This document shows, one piece after another, positions 1-5,242 of a stretch of 5,278 bases of DNA (positions are counted from its first letter, which is position 1; every line of letters begins with the position of its first letter). Location: contig PWQG01000049.1 of assembly GCA_003556835.1 (NCBI GenBank), forward strand, positions 1 to 5,278, written 5' to 3'. Both the position numbers and the translations under genes were made by a program. The notes below the pieces were generated by a model, which searched no databases, was not told where the DNA came from, and saw nothing but the letters and a program-made list of their open reading frames with translations. The stretch comes from Gammaproteobacteria bacterium (lineage in GTDB: Bacteria > Pseudomonadota > Gammaproteobacteria > Pseudomonadales > Pseudohongiellaceae).

Positions 1-290
1 GCGGAACCCGGCACCAGGCCACCACCCAGCACCCGGTCCAGCTCGGAGATACTGCTGGAGAAACGTGGCACGGTTTCCAGATCAATCTCGGACAGGTCCT
101 GCACCTCGGAACGATCACCGGCATAGCCCTGTCGACGGAAATCCGGTTTGGCGGCAGCCACCGCCCTGGTGCTACCCAGGCTGATCTGCGACAGGGTATT
201 CCATTCCCCGCAGGCACTGCACTGTCCCTGCCACTGCCCATGTTCCGCACCACACTCGGTGCAGACAAATGCGATCTTTGCCTTGGCCAT
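1..290 (-). CDS. radA: RadA/Sms DNA repair protein, N-terminal part (truncated by the window edge)
   Basis: RadA is a RecA-related, DnaB-like ATPase that processes recombination intermediates and drives branch migration in homologous recombination and repair. Only the first 96 codons are present; the gene runs off the left edge. The start MAKAKIAFVC opens a four-cysteine zinc finger, CTEC at residues 10-13 and CSAC at 24-27, with the typical WQGQC between them. Further on, the stretch ETVPRFSSSISELDRVLGGG matches the segment that leads into the ATPase core, and the visible part ends at LVPGSA. The Walker A loop should lie just beyond the edge, so ATPase competence cannot be checked. The ATG shares its first base with the alr stop codon (TGATG), and AGGA lies about 6 nt upstream, so translation is probably coupled to alr. 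Identity is near certain from the zinc finger and flanking sequence. Confidence 0.96.
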   Translation of the reverse strand, partial: MAKAKIAFVCTECGAEHGQWQGQCSACGEWNTLSQISLGSTRAVAAAKPDFRRQGYAGDRSEVQDLSEIDLETVPRFSSSISELDRVLGGGLVPGS

Positions 291-1444
291 CAGACGTCCT
301 CCCTGTCGCCGTCGCCACCATGATACTGAAAGGGTACGCGGGACGTGATCTTGCAGAACAGTTCATAGGAAATTGTGCCGCTGGCCACCGCGATCTCGTC
401 CGCGGCCAATCCCTGGCCCCAGAGAATCACCTCGTCGCCGACACGGGCATCAATGTCATCCAGGGCCACCGTGATCATATCCATGGAGACCCGCCCAATG
501 ATTTCCGTGCGCCGGGGACCGTCACCTCCGATCACCAGCACCGGGGTACCGTTGGGTGCATGACGGGGATAACCATCCCCATAGCCGATGGATACCACAC
601 CCATACAACGCTGGGAAGAACAGGTATACGTGGCACCATAACCAATGCTTTCCCCAGCCGCCACGGTCTTGATGGAGACAATGCGTGAACGCAGGGTCAT
701 TACCGGGCGCAGGCCCCGCTCAGGACCGGTTTCGCCCAGCACGGAAGAACCCCCGTAGAGCATGATGCCCGGCCGCAGCCAGTCATGATGGGTCTGCGGC
801 CAGGACAGGACAGCGCCGGAAGCGGCCAGGCTGATGCTCCAGTCCCCGGTCTCGGCGGCCAGCCCCTGCAACATATCCTGCAGCCGTTGCTGTTGGCGGA
901 GAACTGAGTCACTGCCCCGATCATCCGCGCTGGCAAGATGGGACATGATGACCCGGCGCCCCACCCCGGGCAGGTCCTGTAGACCCCGCCAGCAATATTC
1001 GAAGTCTTCGAAGCCCATACCCAGCCGATTCATGCCGGTTTCCAGTTTCAGCCAGACATTGAGTCCGGTACCGGCGGAAAGCTTCGCCTCCTGCAGCAAC
1101 TGCAATTGATAAGGCGAATGCAGCACCAGCCAGAAACGCCCCGTCAGCGCCCGTTGTAATTCTTCGGAATTGACCGCGCCCTGCATGACAAGAATATTGG
1201 CGTCGGGCAGCAGACTCCGCAGCTGCTCACCCTCGCCGATTGTTGCCACCGCAAAGGCATCTCCCTGGCGCATGACGCGGAACAGCGCGGGCGCAACCCG
1301 GTCAACGCCGTGCCCGTAGGCATTGGCCTTGACCACGGCAAGCACATGGCTGTCCAGGCGCTGCCTGCGGGCTACAAGGAAGTTGTGCTGGAGAGCGCCC
1401 AGGTCGATGTCGGCGCGGACACGTTCGGGGTAGAGTTCATCCAT
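290..1444 (-). CDS. alr: Alanine racemase (PLP-dependent)
   Basis: This enzyme interconverts L- and D-alanine in the cytoplasm and supplies D-alanine for peptidoglycan. The protein has 384 residues, slightly longer than E. coli Alr. The N-terminal PLP barrel shows AVVKANAYGHG with the cofactor lysine at K39. KLETGMNRLGM follows at 133-143 (R140), then SHLASAD with H169 and RPGIMLYG with R224, the arginine that faces the pyridine nitrogen in the family. The C-terminal beta domain has SIGYGATYT with catalytic Y269, GYGDGYPR at 287-294, GRVSMDM with M321, and Y360 in ISYELFCKI. All key residues are therefore present. The ATG lies 11 nt after the dnaB stop and has no convincing Shine-Dalgarno site, so it probably depends on ribosomes finishing dnaB. 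Its stop overlaps the radA start by one base. Whether it is the biosynthetic (Alr) or catabolic (DadX) type cannot be told from sequence alone; the housekeeping context favours Alr. Confidence 0.97.
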   Translation of the reverse strand: MDELYPERVRADIDLGALQHNFLVARRQRLDSHVLAVVKANAYGHGVDRVAPALFRVMRQGDAFAVATIGEGEQLRSLLPDANILVMQGAVNSEELQRALTGRFWLVLHSPYQLQLLQEAKLSAGTGLNVWLKLETGMNRLGMGFEDFEYCWRGLQDLPGVGRRVIMSHLASADDRGSDSVLRQQQRLQDMLQGLAAETGDWSISLAASGAVLSWPQTHHDWLRPGIMLYGGSSVLGETGPERGLRPVMTLRSRIVSIKTVAAGESIGYGATYTCSSQRCMGVVSIGYGDGYPRHAPNGTPVLVIGGDGPRRTEIIGRVSMDMITVALDDIDARVGDEVILWGQGLAADEIAVASGTISYELFCKITSRVPFQYHGGDGDREDV

Positions 1445-1455
1445 GATAAGACGCT

Positions 1456-2868
1456 TCAGCGACCATAAGCCTCGTCGTAGTCGGGCAGTGCCAGGTTGTC
1501 AAAACGCAGGTAGTGACCCAGAAAGCTCAGGCGGACAGTACCGATGGGGCCATTACGTTGCTTGCCGATGATGATCTCGGCAATGCCCTTGTCACTGGAA
1601 TCCTCGTTGTACACTTCGTCCCGGTAGACAAATGCGATGATGTCGGCGTCCTGCTCGATGGCACCGGACTCACGCAGATCCGACATCACCGGACGCTTGT
1701 TGGGCCGTTGCTCCAGGCCACGATTGAGCTGCGAGAGCGTGACCACCGGACAATCAAATTCCCGCGCCAGGGTTTTCAGGGATCGTGATATTTCGGAAAT
1801 CTCACCCACGCGATTGTCACCAAAGCCCTTGATCTGCATGAGCTGGAGATAGTCGACCATGACCATGGCCAGGTCGCCGTACTCGCGCACCACACGGCGG
1901 GCCCGGGCCCTCATCTCCGTGGGGCTTACACCAACACTGTCATCAATCAGCAGTGGTCGGTCCTTGAGTTTGCTGATGGCGGCGGTGAGTTTGGGCCAGT
2001 CTTCCTGATCCAGCTTGCCACTGCGCAACTTCGACTGGTCAATCTTGCCGATGGAACTGAGCATACGGAAAATCAGGCTTTCAGCGGGCATCTCCAGACT
2101 GAATACCAGTACGGGCTTGTCCTGGGTGAGGACAGCGTGTTCAACCATGTTCATGGCGAAAGTGGTCTTGCCCATGGAGGGTCGGCCCGCCACGATGACC
2201 AGGTCGGAGTTCTGCAGGCCGGACGTCTTGGTATCCAGGTCCTTGAAACCGGTACTGAGACCCGTGACCCCTCCCTTGCTCTTGATCAACTCGTCGATGC
2301 GCTCGACAGCGCTCTTGAGCATGGGGTTGATCTGCACCGGCCCGGCACCCTCGCCCGCACGGTCATCAGCAATCTGGAACACCTTCTTTTCGGCTTCATC
2401 GACCAGATCGGCAACGTCCCGCCCGGCGGGGCTGTAAGAGTTGTCGGCAATCTCGCCAGCCACCCGGATCAGCGTGCGCAGCGTGGCCCGCTCACGCACT
2501 ATCTTGGCGTAGGCGGCAATATTGGCGGTACCTCGCGCATGACTGGCAAGATCTCCCAGATACTCGACACCGCCGGCCGCCTCCAGCTCATCGCGCAGGT
2601 CCAGCGCCTCGACCAGGGTCACCACATCCACGGGTTTGCCGGCCTCAACCTGCTGGAACATGGAATGGAAGATCAGGCGATGTTCCTGGCGGTAGAAATC
2701 TTCTTCACGAAGCTCCTCGATGACGGTATCCCAGGCCGAGGGATCCAGCATGATACCGCCCAGCACGGCCTGCTCGGCCTCGAGGGAATGCGGTGGCACC
2801 TTCAGGGAGACCAGGGAACCGGAGGTATCCTGTCTGGCAGCGGGGGTTGTCCCGGGCGAATCTGACAT
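1456..2868 (-). CDS. dnaB: Replicative DNA helicase DnaB
   Basis: DnaB is the hexameric 5'-3' helicase that unwinds DNA at the replication fork and binds primase and the helicase loader. The chosen ATG gives 470 residues, almost exactly the E. coli length. The N-terminal collar domain begins at VPPHSLEAEQAVLGG (24-38). A linker follows, then the RecA-like motor: Walker A GRPSMGKTT at 228-236 with K234, catalytic glutamate E259 in SLEM, Walker B MVMVDYLQL ending near 343 with D339, the QLNR sensor at Q380, and GKQRNGP with K436 and R438, which act in trans on the neighbouring subunit in this family. No intein interrupts the motor. The ATG at 2868 is preceded by GGAAG nine bases upstream. The frame stays open to a TTG at 2949, but that extension would translate the terminator hairpin and is rejected. 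The gene follows a terminator and appears to have its own promoter; alr starts 11 nt downstream. Confidence 0.98.
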   Translation of the reverse strand: MSDSPGTTPAARQDTSGSLVSLKVPPHSLEAEQAVLGGIMLDPSAWDTVIEELREEDFYRQEHRLIFHSMFQQVEAGKPVDVVTLVEALDLRDELEAAGGVEYLGDLASHARGTANIAAYAKIVRERATLRTLIRVAGEIADNSYSPAGRDVADLVDEAEKKVFQIADDRAGEGAGPVQINPMLKSAVERIDELIKSKGGVTGLSTGFKDLDTKTSGLQNSDLVIVAGRPSMGKTTFAMNMVEHAVLTQDKPVLVFSLEMPAESLIFRMLSSIGKIDQSKLRSGKLDQEDWPKLTAAISKLKDRPLLIDDSVGVSPTEMRARARRVVREYGDLAMVMVDYLQLMQIKGFGDNRVGEISEISRSLKTLAREFDCPVVTLSQLNRGLEQRPNKRPVMSDLRESGAIEQDADIIAFVYRDEVYNEDSSDKGIAEIIIGKQRNGPIGTVRLSFLGHYLRFDNLALPDYDEAYGR

Positions 2869-2885
2869 AGCAACGGACTTCCATG

Positions 2886-2920
2886 AAAAAAGCACCGCTG
2901 CCAGTCGACAACGGTGCTTT
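2886..2920 (-). terminator. Intrinsic terminator of the rpsF-rplI operon
   Basis: On the minus-strand RNA the arm AAAGCACCGUUG (2909-2920) pairs with CAGCGGUGCUUU (2889-2900). This gives 12 bp with a single U.G wobble and an 8-nt loop, and the tail continues as three more U residues, making a run of six. It lies 77 nt beyond the rplI stop. It is also only 17 nt before the dnaB ATG, so it can act as a boundary or attenuator between the two gene blocks. On the plus strand the wobble becomes an A.C mismatch and the T-run is short, so activity in that direction is less likely. Confidence 0.88.
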
Positions 2921-2949
2921 ATTGTCCCACCAAGGCGGGGCGGCGACAA
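2921..2949 (-). promoter_or_regulatory. Candidate sigma70 promoter for dnaB-alr-radA
   Basis: Reading the minus strand, TTGTCG (2944-2949) matches four of six positions of the -35 consensus and GACAAT (2921-2926) matches four of six of the -10 consensus. The spacer is exactly 17 bp. The predicted start point, about seven bases downstream, falls near 2914, inside the 5' arm of the adjoining terminator. The match is modest and could be chance. It is supported by position: a terminator separates dnaB from the ribosomal genes, and there is no room for a promoter between that terminator and the dnaB start. Confidence 0.45.
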
Positions 2950-2996
2950 GCACTGGGCCGGTCACCGTTTGGGGGTGCAATGCGTTTACCTCGGTA

Positions 2997-3452
2997 TCAG
3001 AGGCTCTGAGCAACCACGACGAGCTTGATGTCCTCTTCGACTTCAAAGCCCAGGTCCATCGTGATCTCGAATTCACCGGTCTCACGGATGACACCCAGTG
3101 GCAGTCGCACTTCGGCCTTGACGAACTCGGCACCAGTGGCCGCACTGACCGCCTCGGCGATATCAGCAGTGCCCACCGAACCGAACAGCTTGCCTTCTTC
3201 CCCGGCATTGGCTTCGATGGTGACCGTCAGATCCTTGAGCTTTTCCGCTCGGGCCTGGGCGGCTGCGACATTCTCGTTATGCGCTGCCATCAACTCGGCC
3301 TTGCGCGACTCGAACTCGGCCACATTGGCTTTGGTTGCCGGGATGGCCTTGCCAGTCGGGAACAGGAAGTTGCGGGCGAAACCGGCTTTCACAGCCGCCG
3401 TGTCACCGACGTTGCCCAGTTTGCCGATCTTTTCCAGAAGTATTACGTTCAT
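2997..3452 (-). CDS. rplI: 50S ribosomal protein L9
   Basis: L9 is a large-subunit protein that binds 23S rRNA near the L1 stalk and helps to hold reading frame during translation. The product is 151 residues, close to the 149 of E. coli. The N-terminal RNA-binding domain (about 1-40) carries the family signature around VKAGFARNFLFPTGKA at 21-36. A long charged connecting helix spans roughly 41-75, and the C-terminal domain includes EGKLFGSVGTADIAEAV from residue 86. The start at MNVILLEK is fixed by family alignment and by GAGGA eight bases upstream. A longer in-frame start at 3518 overlaps the membrane protein gene and is not used by the family. The stop of the upstream membrane protein gene lies only 4 nt before this ATG and abuts its Shine-Dalgarno site, so translation is probably coupled. 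A terminator follows 77 nt downstream. Confidence 0.98.
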   Translation of the reverse strand: MNVILLEKIGKLGNVGDTAAVKAGFARNFLFPTGKAIPATKANVAEFESRKAELMAAHNENVAAAQARAEKLKDLTVTIEANAGEEGKLFGSVGTADIAEAVSAATGAEFVKAEVRLPLGVIRETGEFEITMDLGFEVEEDIKLVVVAQSL

Positions 3453-3456
3453 TTTC

Positions 3457-4299
3457 TCAGTCCTCGTTGTCAGTCGGTGCCGGCCTGATCCGGGAGCGGA
3501 AGTCATACCAGCTATCAATCAGCGCCGTCACGGTCAGCAGTTGCGCAACCAGCGGGTTCAGCAAAATCATGTAGAAAGCGGCCAGCCAGATACCGGACAT
3601 TTTCTTCAGGCCAATCAGGCCATGTACCAGGGCCAGCCCGGCAAAGAACAACGGCATGATGAAGTACAGCACCCAGCCCGACAGGACCGGCACTCCAAAG
3701 CTAGCCAGGACAAACAGCAGCGCCAGCAACATGGCCAGCCGCGGCTGCAGCCGCAATTGGTGAAACTCCTCGCGGAATCCACCCGGGTTGTACAACACTG
3801 CCTGCCACCAGCGCGCCAGCAGCATCAGGCAGATGGCCATGAACATGTGCATGACGCCAAACAGGCTGAACAGGAATCCCTGCATGTCCTGCAGCGTCAG
3901 CTCGTCCTGCAGCTCGCCAGCCATCATCACTTCGAGCTGGGCCATGATCTGCGCCAGAAACTCCGGGCGCAGTCGCAGCAACATCTCGGCAGCCACGCCC
4001 ACAAAAATCGCCGCGATCAGGGTCCGTTCCCAGGACCCGGTACTTCGCAACACAGTGCCCATCATCAGGGCGCCAAGGGTCACGATCAGGGGCGAAATAT
4101 CGCCGATCATGGCCCAGCCCAGCAGTGGCAAGCCGGCCCACAACAGGACCCGTATTGCTTCCTGCGGGCCGTTTCGCAAACAGATCAGGCCGATCAGGGC
4201 CGGAGTCAACAGGTTGGCGATAGGGATCAGACCACAGAGGAACGTCGCCACGATGGCCTGCCGACGTCCTTGCATTGTGTACTGTGCCAGACTGCGCAT
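3457..4299 (-). CDS. Polytopic inner-membrane protein, DUF2232/YybS-like, unknown function
   Basis: This is a hydrophobic 280-residue protein with no known biochemical role. By eye, membrane segments lie near residues 14-41 (possibly a kinked or re-entrant pair around P26 and P33), 49-66, 68-84, 92-108, 142-162, 187-207, 209-231 and 236-260. A mainly polar loop at about 110-140, rich in E, Q and M, and another at 170-186 separate them. The C-terminus ends with ALIDSWYDFRSRI followed by a short acidic tail; a D-x-W-x-DFR-type ending is what I recall for the DUF2232 proteins found beside rplI in gammaproteobacteria (for example the gene between rpsR and rplI in Pseudomonas aeruginosa). There is no cleavable signal peptide. 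The ATG at 4299 is the most upstream start the frame allows, since a TAG lies ten codons earlier; Met9 is an alternative. Neither has a clear Shine-Dalgarno site. Family assignment is from memory and position, not a search. Confidence 0.85.
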   Translation of the reverse strand: MRSLAQYTMQGRRQAIVATFLCGLIPIANLLTPALIGLICLRNGPQEAIRVLLWAGLPLLGWAMIGDISPLIVTLGALMMGTVLRSTGSWERTLIAAIFVGVAAEMLLRLRPEFLAQIMAQLEVMMAGELQDELTLQDMQGFLFSLFGVMHMFMAICLMLLARWWQAVLYNPGGFREEFHQLRLQPRLAMLLALLFVLASFGVPVLSGWVLYFIMPLFFAGLALVHGLIGLKKMSGIWLAAFYMILLNPLVAQLLTVTALIDSWYDFRSRIRPAPTDNED

Positions 4300-4310
4300 T
4301 GGCTGACCGT

Positions 4311-4327
4311 GTCGGCTTGGCGCCGAC
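4311..4327 (-). other. Small GC-rich hairpin between rpsR and the membrane protein gene
   Basis: On the minus strand GTCGGC and GCCGAC form a perfect 6-bp stem around a 5-nt loop. It ends 11 nt before the ATG of the membrane protein gene and is not followed by a U-run, so it is not an intrinsic terminator. It sits where a Shine-Dalgarno site would normally be expected. It may set translation or mRNA stability of the downstream gene, or be incidental. Confidence 0.45.
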
Positions 4328-4349
4328 TACGCCTGTTTTGGAGCGTTGC

Positions 4350-4580
4350 TCAGTTGTTGTGGCTGTCCGTATACGGAATCAGTGCCAGGTGCCGGGCGCG
4401 CTTGACCGCTGTGGCCAGCTGTCGCTGGTAGCGGGCCTTGGTTCCTGTGATCCGGCTGGGAACAATCTTGCCAGTCTCGGAAATATAGGCTTTCAGCGTC
4501 TCCAGATCCTTGTAATCGATCTGCTTTACACCGTCGGCAGTGAACTTGCAGAATTTGCGTCTGCGGAAAAAACGGGCCAT
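4350..4580 (-). CDS. rpsR: 30S ribosomal protein S18
   Basis: S18 is a small-subunit protein of the platform that binds 16S rRNA as a heterodimer with S6. The 76-residue product is nearly identical in layout to E. coli S18 (75 residues). It has the basic start MARFFRRRKFCKFT with C11, then IDYKDLETLKAYI, and the hallmark core GKIVPSRITGTKARYQRQLA at 37-56, followed by AVKRARHLALIPYT. The ATG is preceded by AGAGGA eight bases upstream. It follows rpsF after only 30 nt, so there is no space for priB, which sits between these two genes in Enterobacterales. Co-transcription with rpsF fits the joint S6:S18 binding unit. Confidence 0.99.
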   Translation of the reverse strand: MARFFRRRKFCKFTADGVKQIDYKDLETLKAYISETGKIVPSRITGTKARYQRQLATAVKRARHLALIPYTDSHNN

Positions 4581-4610
4581 GTTGACTATCCTCTATCCAA
4601 GAAACCGGGT

Positions 4611-5114
4611 TTATTTGTCGTCGTCAGAGTCAGCGGGTTCAGCCGTTTCACCAGCTTCTTCCGTGGCTTCTTCCGTAGATTCTTCCTTGGCCTCTTCGGC
4701 TTCGGCGGCAGCGCGACGCTCGGCGGCACGGGCAGCCGCCTCGTCCTCAGCCTTACGCTTCTGCTCGGCACGGGCACGACGCTCGCGGCTCTCACGCTCA
4801 CCCTGGAGAATCAGTGATTCCTCGGTGATCGCTTCTTCCATCTTGATGACCAGGTTACGGATGATGGCATCATTGTAGCGGAACAAGGTGGTGATCTCGT
4901 CCAGCACATCGTCCTTGCATTCGACGTTCATCAGGATGTAATGCGCTTTGTGGATCTTGTTGATCGGATAGGCCAGCTGACGCCGCCCCCAGTCCTCCTG
5001 GCGGTGGATCTGACCACCACTTTCGGTGATCATCTGGGTATAACGCTCGACCATGGCAGGCACCTGATCACTCTGATCCGGGTGCACCAGGAAAACGATT
5101 TCGTAGTGTCTCAT
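4611..5114 (-). CDS. rpsF: 30S ribosomal protein S6 with extended charged C-terminal tail
   Basis: S6 is a small-subunit platform protein that binds 16S rRNA together with S18. Residues 1 to about 105 match E. coli S6 closely: MRHYEIVFLVHPDQSDQVP at the start, EDWGRRQLAYPINKIHKAHY at 40-59 and FRYNDAIIRNLVIKM at 78-92. The total is 167 residues against about 131-135 in E. coli; the excess is all in the tail. Residues 106-143 form an Arg/Glu/Ala-rich likely helix, and 144-167 are strongly acidic and end in DSDDDK. In E. coli RimK adds glutamates to the S6 C-terminus; this protein ends in Lys, so the same modification is not assured. The ATG at 5114 is supported by family alignment and by AAAGGAG five bases upstream; an in-frame TTG at 5132 would place the Shine-Dalgarno site inside the gene. 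It is the first gene of the operon and is likely autoregulated by S6:S18 through its leader. Confidence 0.98.
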   Translation of the reverse strand: MRHYEIVFLVHPDQSDQVPAMVERYTQMITESGGQIHRQEDWGRRQLAYPINKIHKAHYILMNVECKDDVLDEITTLFRYNDAIIRNLVIKMEEAITEESLILQGERESRERRARAEQKRKAEDEAAARAAERRAAAEAEEAKEESTEEATEEAGETAEPADSDDDK

Positions 5115-5119
5115 GGAGA

Positions 5120-5126
5120 CTCCTTT
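5120..5126 (-). promoter_or_regulatory. Shine-Dalgarno site of rpsF
   Basis: AAAGGAG on the minus strand ends five bases before the ATG at 5114. It is the strongest ribosome-binding site in the window and decides the rpsF start in favour of MRHYEIVF over the upstream TTG at 5132, whose frame would run through this site. Confidence 0.9.
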
Positions 5127-5135
5127 CGGCAATAA

Positions 5136-5167
5136 GTCTTCCGCTCGGCGCGCCGCTTCGGTAAGAC
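5136..5167 (-). promoter_or_regulatory. Candidate S6:S18 autoregulatory leader stem-loop upstream of rpsF
   Basis: In the minus-strand RNA GUCUU (5163-5167) pairs with AAGAC (5136-5140). This encloses a GC-rich interior that begins ACCGAAG and contains the self-complementary GGCGCGCC. The CCG at 5159-5161 either sits in an internal loop or pairs with CGG at 5141-5143, leaving a bulged A. The stem ends 9 nt before the Shine-Dalgarno site. Published work describes a conserved rpsF leader that mimics the 16S rRNA site of the S6:S18 complex and carries a key CCG in a bulge; position and sequence fit that class. A smaller hairpin, GGGG/CCCC with a 5-nt loop (5178-5190), lies upstream in the same leader. 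The assignment is by eye, without a covariance model. Confidence 0.6.
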
Positions 5168-5206
5168 AAGGAGTTAAGGGGCAATACCCCGAAATTAAGA
5201 GCGGGC

Positions 5207-5242
5207 ATTGTAAGGAAAGCGACTCTCGCTTGCAATCTTTTT
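5207..5242 (-). promoter_or_regulatory. Sigma70 promoter of the rpsF operon
   Basis: On the minus strand the -35 TTGCAA (5230-5235) and -10 TACAAT (5207-5212) are separated by exactly 17 bp. An A-tract, AAAAAGA (5236-5242), directly abuts the -35 box and resembles an UP element. The bases after the -10 read GCCCGC, a GC-rich discriminator of the type linked to ppGpp-sensitive ribosomal promoters. Transcription should start near 5199-5200, giving a leader of about 85 nt. No other match in the upstream region is as good. Confidence 0.8.
5217..5231. repeat. Inverted repeat within the rpsF promoter spacer
   Basis: AAGCGA and TCGCTT form perfect 6-bp arms around a 3-bp centre. They lie between the -10 and -35 boxes and overlap the last two bases of the -35. 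This geometry suits a small operator, but an inverted repeat of this size is also expected about once by chance in a window this long. Confidence 0.3.

Noticed and set aside
2137..2865. A 242-codon open frame on the plus strand
   Set aside because: It is antisense to dnaB, which is certain from its motifs. The product shows no recognisable family and the codon pattern mirrors the opposite strand.
2869..2949. An N-terminal extension of DnaB from a TTG codon at 2949
   Set aside because: The extra 27 codons would translate the terminator hairpin and have no family counterpart. The ATG at 2868 gives the normal DnaB length and has GGAAG nine bases upstream.
3453..3518. A longer L9 starting at an ATG at 3518
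   Set aside because: It would overlap the end of the membrane protein gene by about 60 nt. L9 family members begin MxVILL, which matches the ATG at 3452 with its own GAGGA.
4366..4377. A perfect 12-bp palindrome, TCCGTATACGGA
   Set aside because: It lies inside the conserved IPYTD codons of rpsR, where the protein sequence and usual codons largely dictate it; no sign of an operator role.
3025..4431. A 468-codon open frame on the plus strand
   Set aside because: It lies wholly antisense to rplI, the membrane protein gene and the end of rpsR. Its product is a low-complexity Gln/His/Arg/Ser-rich string with no domain, as expected from the complement of GC-rich coding DNA, and it has no supported ribosome-binding site or promoter.
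5115..5132. A longer S6 starting at a TTG at 5132
   Set aside because: The extension would contain the Shine-Dalgarno site itself, and S6 proteins begin MRHYE.
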